From the NCBI GenBank assembly GCA_031267175.1, contig JAIRZP010000235.1, forward strand, positions 1 to 5,779: 5,779 nt of DNA, in the 5' to 3' direction. This stretch comes from Coriobacteriales bacterium. Lineage in GTDB: Bacteria; Actinomycetota; Coriobacteriia; Coriobacteriales; UBA8131. Shown here in pieces: positions 1-5,229 of the stretch. The position numbers were made by a program, and so were the translations under genes. The stretch's first letter is position 1. Every line of letters starts with the position of its first letter. The notes beneath the pieces were generated by a model. The model saw only the letters and a list, made by a program, of their open reading frames with translations. It made no database searches and was not told the DNA's origin.

Positions 1-64
1 TGCGCAGAATTACAGGCAAGAACACGTGCAAGCAAGGAAACAAAAACAACAGCTGAAGGAGAGC

Positions 65-70
65 AGGAGG
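65..70 (+). promoter_or_regulatory. Shine-Dalgarno of the transhydroxylase-like large subunit
   Basis: AGGAGG lies 9 nt before the ATG at 80 and decides the start. The in-frame GTG at 26 has no comparable site. A second ATG at 73, in another frame, lies only 2 nt after AGGAGG and opens a five-codon frame (MADEN) that stops at 90. No convincing promoter can be recognised in the 64 bases upstream. Confidence 0.6.
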
Positions 71-79
71 TCATGGCAG

Positions 80-2686
80 ATGAGAACTGAAGACAGAACC
101 GTATTCAAGAATCTCGGCCTGAGCGGCTTTGGCAACGGGTCAAATATGGCCAAGGTCGATGTGAAGGACGGAAGGATTGCCCGTATCAGGCCCGTGCACT
201 ACGACGAGCGCTACACGCGGGACGATCTGAACGCATGGCAGATCAAAGCCCGGGGAAAGGTGTTTGACCCCGGCTTCAAGAGTCTGCTTCCCCCGTTTTC
301 GCTGGCATATAAAAAGCGGGCATACTCTCCCAACAGGATTCCCTATCCGCTCAAACGAATCGATTGGGATCCGCAGGGCGAGCGCAACACGCACCAGCGT
401 GGCACAAGCACGTACGAGCGTATTTCCTGGGACGAGGCAGCCGGGCTCATAGCGGCGGAAATCGAGCGCATGCACCGCGAGTACGGACCGGAGGCAATAC
501 TCGCCCAGGGAGAAGGGCATGGAGAGTCAAAGAGTGTGGCGGGCGGTCATGGGTGTCAGACCATGTTGCTCGACCATATCGGCGGCTATACGCTGCAGGC
601 ACGCCAGCCTGACAGTTGGGAAGGCTGGTACTGGGGTGCCAAGCATGTATGGGGCATGGATCCCGTAGGCCAGAACACCTCGCAGAACAACATCATCAAG
701 GATGTGAGCGAGCATAGCGACGCCGTCCTGTATTGGGGAGCCGACCCTGAGACCACGCCGTGGGGCTGGAGCGGACAGCAGGCAAGCCGCCTCTGCTACT
801 GGTTCAACGAACTCGCCATACTCTCCATCTTCATCTGTCCTGATGTCAACTACGCCAATGGCATCCACGCAGACAAGTGGATTCCGGTGCTTCCCAATAC
901 CGATGCCGCGCTGCAGCTGGCCCTTGCCTACGTGTGGATTACGGAGGATAGCTATGACAGGGGCTATATCGATTCTCACACAATTGGCTTTGACTGGCTT
1001 GAATCGTATGTGCTTGGTTACATCGACGCCGTACCAAAGACACCGGCTTGGGCACAGGAAAAGTGCGGCGTGCCTTCCTACAGGATCAAGGCGTTGGCCC
1101 GTTACTGGGCAGCCCATGCGGTCTCGATTGCACACGGCAACGGAGGCGGCTATATCAGGGGCGCCTTTGCCCATGAGCCGGCGCGCCTGGAGGTGTGCCT
1201 GTTGGCCATGCAGGGGCTGGGCAAGCCCGGCGCCAACCAGTTCAAGTTCATCGAATGGAATCTCTTTGGCATGGAGACGAACAATCCCCTGCCGCCAAGC
1301 GAGGTCATTCCCAACACGATAGGTGGCTGGCACGGCTGGATGATGGCTCCGCCAAAAGAGCCCTTTGTTCCCAAAACGCTGGTTCCCAACACGATCCTTG
1401 AGGGAAAGGTCAGCTGGTATGGGCGTGTCTGTGCCTGCCTGCCACGCGTCGACCAGTTTACTCCCTACAGCTTTCCTCCGGAGGGCAGCTCGGGCCTTCA
1501 CATGATCTGGACGGACACGCCTTGCTGGGAAACCTGCTGGAACGGCGGACACTACTATCAGGAGGCCCTGCGGAGCGAGACCATCGAATGCATCGTCGTG
1601 CAGCATCCCTGGCTGGAGAACGACTGCCTGTTTGCTGACATCATCCTGCCCGTTGCCACCCAGTTTGAAGTAGAGGACTTTGCCTGCGACGTGTTCAGCG
1701 GTCAATGGAACGGTATCTATCTTGAAGAAAGGGCAATCGACCCGATAGGAGAGGCAAAGAGCGATTACCGCTGTGTGGCCGAGGTGGCAAAGAAGCTGGA
1801 GCAGTATGGTGGCAAATACCAGGACTTGTATGAGAAGTATACCAAGGGCCGCAGCGAAGATGAGGATATACGGCTTGCCTACGAGCACTGTGGTATCGAC
1901 CCGGAGCAGCACCCCTTTGAGGATTTCCTGGAGCACAAGTTCCACCTCTTTCCAACGCGTGAGGGATGGGAAGGGGATCCTGTGGGCATGAGCCGGTTCT
2001 ACGAAGACCCCGAGAGGCATCCCGTCGAGACACCCACCGGCAAGCTTGAAATCTACTCGGTGCCCATAAAAGAAGCCTGGCCTGAGGACACGGTACGGGC
2101 TCCCTATCCCCAGTGGATAGAGGAGACAGACGCACACCAGGAGCGGATCTCGTCCGAGCGCGCCGGCAAGTATCCCTACCTCCTGGTGTCGAACCATCCG
2201 CGTTGGCGCGTGCACGCCGAGTGTGACGACATCACGTGGCTTCGCGAGATTCCCACCTGTAAGGTGGTGGGGCCTGATGGCTATGGCTATGAACCGGTGT
2301 GGCTGCATCCCACCGACGCGGCGCGGCACCGTATAGCCGAGGGTGATATCGTCAAGATCTTCAATGAGCGGGGCGCTGTCCTGGGAGGCGCAATCATCAC
2401 GGAACGCATCATGCCGGGCGCCCTCTATCAAGACCATGGTGCCCGGGTTGACAGCATTGTCTTTGGCTATGGAACAGGGCTTGACAGAGGGGGCGCAAAC
2501 AACCTTATCTGTCCCAATGCCACCACCTCAGAAAACGCCCCCGGCGAGGTGACCAACGGCTTTCTGGTTGGTGTGGAAAAGGTCGATGTGCTTGTGCTGG
2601 CCCAACAGTACCCGGAGGCATTCAATCGCAAGTTTGACCCAGCTGCCGGGCTTGTTGCCAGAGCACGGATTATCGAGGAGGCCTGA
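80..2686 (+). CDS. Molybdopterin (bis-MGD) transhydroxylase-like catalytic large subunit
   Basis: Catalytic subunit of a DMSO-reductase-family Mo enzyme, 868 aa from ATG 80. It is closest in kind to the alpha subunit of Pelobacter acidigallici pyrogallol-phloroglucinol transhydroxylase (AthL, about 875 aa) and related resorcinol hydroxylases and catechol dehydroxylases. Seen: no N-terminal Fe-S cysteine motif and no Tat signal, as in that family; RIPYPLKR (86-93); YERISWDEA (112-120); GEGHGES with His147; PDSWEGW with Asp178 and Ser179; TPTGKLE (651-657); C-terminal MopB_CT-type domain from about 697. In transhydroxylase the matching Ser binds Mo and the His and Asp are active-site residues (from memory: His144, Asp174, Ser175). 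A counterpart of its Tyr404 is not visible. The start at 80 fits the family N-terminus better than GTG 26. It is likely cytoplasmic and paired with the adjoining Fe-S subunit. The substrate is unknown; a hydroxylated aromatic ring is inferred. Confidence 0.9.
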   Translation: MRTEDRTVFKNLGLSGFGNGSNMAKVDVKDGRIARIRPVHYDERYTRDDLNAWQIKARGKVFDPGFKSLLPPFSLAYKKRAYSPNRIPYPLKRIDWDPQGERNTHQRGTSTYERISWDEAAGLIAAEIERMHREYGPEAILAQGEGHGESKSVAGGHGCQTMLLDHIGGYTLQARQPDSWEGWYWGAKHVWGMDPVGQNTSQNNIIKDVSEHSDAVLYWGADPETTPWGWSGQQASRLCYWFNELAILSIFICPDVNYANGIHADKWIPVLPNTDAALQLALAYVWITEDSYDRGYIDSHTIGFDWLESYVLGYIDAVPKTPAWAQEKCGVPSYRIKALARYWAAHAVSIAHGNGGGYIRGAFAHEPARLEVCLLAMQGLGKPGANQFKFIEWNLFGMETNNPLPPSEVIPNTIGGWHGWMMAPPKEPFVPKTLVPNTILEGKVSWYGRVCACLPRVDQFTPYSFPPEGSSGLHMIWTDTPCWETCWNGGHYYQEALRSETIECIVVQHPWLENDCLFADIILPVATQFEVEDFACDVFSGQWNGIYLEERAIDPIGEAKSDYRCVAEVAKKLEQYGGKYQDLYEKYTKGRSEDEDIRLAYEHCGIDPEQHPFEDFLEHKFHLFPTREGWEGDPVGMSRFYEDPERHPVETPTGKLEIYSVPIKEAWPEDTVRAPYPQWIEETDAHQERISSERAGKYPYLLVSNHPRWRVHAECDDITWLREIPTCKVVGPDGYGYEPVWLHPTDAARHRIAEGDIVKIFNERGAVLGGAIITERIMPGALYQDHGARVDSIVFGYGTGLDRGGANNLICPNATTSENAPGEVTNGFLVGVEKVDVLVLAQQYPEAFNRKFDPAAGLVARARIIEEA
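2676..2681 (+). promoter_or_regulatory. Shine-Dalgarno for a CTG start of the small subunit
   Basis: AGGAGG lies inside the last codons of the large subunit, 5 nt before CTG 2687. This ideal spacing is the main argument for initiation at a non-canonical codon and for translational coupling of the two subunits. Confidence 0.65.
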
Positions 2687-3523
2687 CTGAAACACTTTGT
2701 CATTGATGTTGCAAAGTGCAACGGTTGCTATAGCTGCCAGATTGCCTGCAAAGACGAGCACTGTGGAACAGACTGGAGCCCGTATGCAAAGCCCCAGCCC
2801 GAGACCGGCCAGTTCTGGCTCAGGATAGACGAGAAAACTCGAGGCCAGGTGCCGGTTGTACGCCTCTCCTATACTCCTGTACTCTGTGGCCATTGCACGA
2901 GCGCTCCCTGTGTCGCGGCAGCAGAGGCCGCCGGTAAGCCGGGGGCAGCATATCGTCGAAATGACGGTCTCATCATCCTTGATCCCGCCTTTGCCGGGGA
3001 TGAGGCACTTGCCGCAGCACTGGTAGCGAGCTGTCCGCTGGGTGCCATCTACCTCAACAAAGAACGTGCCCTCGCTCAGAAATGTACCGGTTGCGCCCAT
3101 CTGCTTGACAATGGCTGGAGTGAGCCCCGTTGCTGTGACGTATGCCCAACGGGCGCATTGCGCTATGGGGAGGTGTCAAGGGAGGATACCCTGTTGGCGC
3201 AGGCGGAAACACTTGAGCCCCTGGAAGGACTGGGGTCAAACAGCTACTATCTCAACCTCCCCAAACGCTTCGTTGCGGTGACGGCGGTGGATTTTGAGGC
3301 AGACGAGGTGCTGATAGGCGCAGTGGTTACGCTGCGAAACAGCGCCGGAGGCCTGGTGCGAGAGCAGGCCACCGATGACTTTGGCGATGTCCTATTCAAC
3401 CAGATGCCGGCTGAATGCTACCAGGTGGAGATAGTCATGCCGGGCTACACGGCCCTGACGACGGAGGCAGACGCGCGCCAGAAGGATATCGTGCTGGGCG
3501 ATCTTGGCTTAGAGAGGCTGTGA
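2687..3523 (+). CDS. Transhydroxylase-like iron-sulfur small subunit (three [4Fe-4S], C-terminal TTR-like domain)
   Basis: Electron-transfer partner of the preceding Mo subunit, similar in plan to the Pelobacter transhydroxylase beta subunit (UniProt name bthL, about 274 aa). The frame opens right after the upstream TGA and reads L-K-H-F-V-I-D-V-A-K-C, so a CTG start at 2687 gives 278 aa. The first ordinary start, GTG 2849, would delete 54 residues including the first cluster motif. Cysteines: C11, C14, C17, C21; C67, C70, C75 with C116; C133, C136, C149, C153. These twelve fit three [4Fe-4S] clusters, and C26 and C150 are extra. From about residue 187 a roughly 90-residue beta-rich tail (FVAVTAVDFEA...GAVVTLRNS...MPGYTA) resembles a Cna-B/transthyretin-like domain, as known at the end of transhydroxylase beta. 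No membrane anchor is seen. The family call is firm; the start codon is an inference. Confidence 0.85.
   Translation: MKHFVIDVAKCNGCYSCQIACKDEHCGTDWSPYAKPQPETGQFWLRIDEKTRGQVPVVRLSYTPVLCGHCTSAPCVAAAEAAGKPGAAYRRNDGLIILDPAFAGDEALAAALVASCPLGAIYLNKERALAQKCTGCAHLLDNGWSEPRCCDVCPTGALRYGEVSREDTLLAQAETLEPLEGLGSNSYYLNLPKRFVAVTAVDFEADEVLIGAVVTLRNSAGGLVREQATDDFGDVLFNQMPAECYQVEIVMPGYTALTTEADARQKDIVLGDLGLERL
2693..2718 (+). other. Stem-loop just inside the small-subunit gene
   Basis: CACTTTG (2693-2699) and CAAAGTG (2712-2718) form a perfect 7-bp stem, extended by a T-G wobble, around a 10-nt loop. It begins 3 nt after the proposed CTG codon. It may tune initiation at this weak start, or may be chance within coding sequence. 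Confidence 0.35.
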
Positions 3524-3531
3524 GACATACA

Positions 3532-3614
3532 TCCCTGCCCGTCTGGGAGCGCGCGGTCCAGATCATAAAGCAGTCGCTTCCTACCTGAAAGCGTCCCTGC
3601 CCGTCTGGGAGCGC
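3532..3614. repeat. Pair of 21-bp direct repeats
   Basis: Two identical 21-bp copies occupy 3532-3552 and 3594-3614, 62 bp apart, each beginning TCCCTGCCCG and ending GGGAGCGC. Both lie in the 142-bp gap between the convergent small-subunit and MBL genes. Each copy contains a TCCC/GGGA half-stem, and only the second is extended into a strong hairpin. Confidence 0.75.
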
Positions 3615-3615
3615 T
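3590..3615. terminator. Probable bidirectional terminator hairpin
   Basis: AGCGTCCC (3590-3597) pairs with GGGA-G-CGCT (3607-3615) with one bulged G and a 9-nt loop. It is followed by CTCTT on the plus strand and by CTTTC on the minus strand, so the U-tracts are weak in both directions. A second possible stem pairs CTCTCT..CCCG (3614-3625) with CGGGAGAGAG (3647-3656). The position between two converging genes supports a shared terminator. Confidence 0.45.
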
Positions 3616-3665
3616 CTCTTGCCCGAGCAGACCCCCACTGTCATTGCGGGAGAGAGGAACGGGTA

Positions 3666-4409
3666 TCAGAGGGCTGCCGTACCCTGAAAGGCCTCGATAA
3701 CCCCTCGTAAGGCCCCGTGGATGTCTCCTTGGAAAACACCGCCGTGGTAAGCCACCACGGTGCGTATCGGCAGACTCAACAGCTGTTCCAGCGAGGCATA
3801 GGCCCTCGTTAAATCCTCGGCAAACTGCGGGAGCGGGCCGATGAGCCTGCCGTCGGCCACCACCAGGCCGTCCCCGGGGATGAGCGTGCGGGAATGCTCC
3901 GCATACAGCATGATGTGCCCCGGGGTATGGCCGGGGGCATGCAATACGCGCACAGGGCCTACGACATCCCACACAAGCTCGTCTCCAGCATTAAGCAGGT
4001 GATCCACCTCAAAGACGCTGGCGGCATAGCCACTTCGGGCCTCGTCTATGAAGCGCTTGCGGCCGGGTGAGGCGGCCTCGTAGTCCGCCTCGTCGCTGGC
4101 GAGCTTGAGCGGCTTTTGCAGACCGCTCATAAAGGGTGCGTCATCAACATGGGCCCAGATCTGTACACGGGGTGCCAGCTCGCGGATACCGTTGACACCT
4201 CCGATATGATCGAGATCCTGATGCGTGAGTACAATCTGTCCGATATCGGCAAGGGCGCAGCCGCTTGCTCGCAGGGCAGCCTCCAGGGGGCCCATCATAC
4301 CGGGAAAACCGGTATCTACCAACGCGTAGCCCGTCTTTCCACCCAGAACTACCGGATGCAGGCAATCGCGTGCGTCAGCTATCTCCAAGACCTCTATGCC
4401 GTGCGCCAC
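3666..4409 (-). CDS. MBL-fold metallohydrolase
   Basis: Metallo-beta-lactamase-superfamily hydrolase, 247 aa from GTG at 4409. Seen: VDTGFPG (31-37), metal motif THQDLDHIGG (62-71: His63, Asp65, Asp67, His68), APGHTPGH (His161, His165), PGD with Asp180, and a late AYHGG (His222). These match the ordered metal ligands of the fold, except that the usual second His of HxHxDH is Asp, as in one common subgroup. No signal peptide is seen, so it is likely cytoplasmic. The family includes lactonases, glyoxalase II and esterases, and the substrate cannot be read from sequence. It sits alone on the minus strand, downstream of a fold-back element and converging on the transhydroxylase-like pair. Start uncertain: an AGGTGA site (4422-4427) is 12 nt from GTG 4409 but only 6 nt from an in-frame ATT at 4415, which would add two residues (start-K, then V-A-H). 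Confidence 0.88.
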   Translation of the reverse strand: MAHGIEVLEIADARDCLHPVVLGGKTGYALVDTGFPGMMGPLEAALRASGCALADIGQIVLTHQDLDHIGGVNGIRELAPRVQIWAHVDDAPFMSGLQKPLKLASDEADYEAASPGRKRFIDEARSGYAASVFEVDHLLNAGDELVWDVVGPVRVLHAPGHTPGHIMLYAEHSRTLIPGDGLVVADGRLIGPLPQFAEDLTRAYASLEQLLSLPIRTVVAYHGGVFQGDIHGALRGVIEAFQGTAAL

Positions 4410-4449
4410 CTTAATGAACCATCACCTCGCATAACGTAGTCTGCTGTGC

Positions 4450-4617
4450 CTAGGGAAGCGATGATTAATCATTGCACACCATCTTTCGGCCAGTTTGCCC
4501 CATCTCTGCCCATACGCATGACGCCATTACCGCAAGTAGTGGCATCACGCGCACGAACAGACCTGAGGCAAGCTGACTCGAAATATGATGTACAAGCATT
4601 AATCATCGCTTCCCTAG
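4450..4617. mobile_element. 168-bp fold-back (MITE-like) element with 20-bp perfect inverted ends
   Basis: CTAGGGAAGCGATGATTAAT (4450-4469) recurs inverted at 4598-4617. The inverted match then runs inward along the whole length: left arm 4450-4530 and right arm 4536-4617, with A4576 bulged and a 5-nt loop CGCAA (4531-4535). Of 81 arm positions I count 63 Watson-Crick pairs. The ends read C-TA-GGG...CCC-TA-G, consistent with a TA duplication in a CTAG target. No credible gene lies within: frames on both strands cross it and share a SREAMIN stretch only because the ends are inverted copies. It is most likely a non-autonomous transposable element; a structured RNA or an outsized hairpin are alternatives. 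Confidence 0.7.
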
Positions 4618-4647
4618 AGTGTAGCACCTCGTGCCCGGCAGAGCTGA

Positions 4648-4670
4648 GGGCAGCCCGCATCACCCTGCCC
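4648..4670. terminator. Weak hairpin downstream of the ferredoxin gene
   Basis: GGGCAG (4648-4653) and CTGCCC (4665-4670) form a 6-bp GC-rich stem with an 11-nt loop, 32 bp beyond the stop of the minus-strand ferredoxin gene. There is no U-tract, so intrinsic termination is doubtful. Nothing else is recognised between the fold-back element and the gene (4618-4701). Confidence 0.25.
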
Positions 4671-4701
4671 CTTGCCCTTGGCTGCGCTGCTCGCTGTTGC
4701 A

Positions 4702-5034
4702 TCACTTGACTATGAGGATCTGCTTTCCCTTGTCCTCCAGCCTGGCAGACAGCTCACTCACCTTTCCATAGGTCATGACAGCCGCCTGACAGTGCTGGAC
4801 ACAGCTGGGCTGCTTTCCCTTTTCCACGCGCGCGGCGCAGAGGGTACATTCATCGGTCAGTACGGGGATGTAGTCAAACTGCCAGCTGTCTCCCTCGATG
4901 TGCCAAGGGCCTATCTCATTGACGACGATGCCATTGCGTCCCTGGGGAAAGTCGTATTCCACACGGCAGGCCATCTCGCAGGTATGGCATCCGGTGCAGT
5001 ATTCGTAATCAATCAGGATTGCGTAACGTGCCAT
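4702..5034 (-). CDS. Two-cluster 4Fe-4S ferredoxin-type small subunit of a molybdopterin oxidoreductase
   Basis: Small soluble electron-transfer protein of 110 aa. Seen: C13-x2-C16-x2-C19-x3-C23 (YCTGCHTCEMAC) and C63-x2-C66-x11-C78-x3-C82, eight cysteines fitting two [4Fe-4S] clusters in the DMSO-reductase beta-subunit style. It is far shorter than the usual three- or four-cluster partner subunits and lacks a membrane anchor, Tat signal and C-terminal domain. ATG 5034 is well supported by AAGGAGG 6 nt upstream. It follows the gene of a Mo catalytic subunit on the same strand after about 195 bp and is presumably its partner. Short partners of this kind accompany catechol-dehydroxylase-like enzymes in Eggerthella-type bacteria (from memory). 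An independent role as an electron carrier is possible. Confidence 0.85.
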   Translation of the reverse strand: MARYAILIDYEYCTGCHTCEMACRVEYDFPQGRNGIVVNEIGPWHIEGDSWQFDYIPVLTDECTLCAARVEKGKQPSCVQHCQAAVMTYGKVSELSARLEDKGKQILIVK

Positions 5035-5040
5035 GCTTGT

Positions 5041-5047
5041 CCTCCTT
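5041..5047 (-). promoter_or_regulatory. Shine-Dalgarno of the ferredoxin subunit
   Basis: AAGGAGG on the minus strand (CCTCCTT on the plus strand) is 6 nt upstream of ATG 5034. This strong site suggests independent translation rather than coupling to the distant upstream gene. Confidence 0.75.
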
Positions 5048-5110
5048 TATGCTTTTGTTGTAGTTGATCCTTCATCTTCGTTTCCTGTACGTCAGAGTTC
5101 TGTCAGTGGT

Positions 5111-5183
5111 ATGCTCAAAGCAACACCCGCAATGGCTGTCAGGGCTTTCTCACCAACACCCGCAAGGCTGTGTGCTTGAGCAT
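5111..5183. other. Long intergenic stem in the minus-strand operon gap
   Basis: ATGCTCAA-GC-ACAC (5111-5126, with A5119 and A5122 bulged) pairs with GTGTGCTTGAGCAT (5170-5183) in a 14-bp stem enclosing 43 nt. It lies between the Mo subunit stop and the ferredoxin ribosome-binding site, so a transcript crossing the gap would carry it. It could be an attenuator, a processing site or a relic of a repeat element. Confidence 0.5.
5121..5171. repeat. Direct repeat pair in the operon gap
   Basis: CAACACCCGCAATGGCTGT (5121-5139) recurs as CAACACCCGCAAGGCTGT (5154-5171), differing by one inserted T, with a 33-bp period. One copy overlaps each side of the enclosing stem, so alternative pairings are possible. 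No gene is seen in 5035-5229. Confidence 0.7.
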
Positions 5184-5229
5184 CGACACGCTTCAGGCAG
5201 TGGTACACAGGGGTTGCAACAATCTGTGC

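Noticed and set aside
26..79. GTG 26 as the start of the large subunit
   Set aside because: There is no good ribosome-binding site, and the added 18 residues are Lys/Gln/Arg-rich without family similarity. ATG 80 has AGGAGG at 9 nt and fits the family N-terminus.
527..2437. A 636-codon open frame on the minus strand opposite the large subunit
   Set aside because: Its translation shows no recognisable domain and it is fully antisense to a convincing Mo-enzyme gene. Long antisense frames are expected from codon bias in GC-rich genes.
2684..2686. TGA as a selenocysteine or readthrough codon joining the two subunits
   Set aside because: The large subunit already reaches beyond its family's usual C-terminus, a strong Shine-Dalgarno precedes the next frame, and the downstream stem does not clearly resemble a bacterial SECIS.
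4450..4617. Integron attC site
   Set aside because: The size and palindromic form are suggestive, but the ends lack the RYYYAAC/GTTRRRY core sites and the arms pair too completely.
4446..4709. Short ORFs on both strands (4446-4709 plus, 4469-4705 minus)
   Set aside because: They cross the fold-back element and share SREAMIN only because its ends are inverted copies. They have no domain, and they touch or overlap the end of the ferredoxin gene.
5121..5171. CRISPR array
   Set aside because: There are only two imperfect repeats with a 14-nt spacer, no further units and no cas genes.
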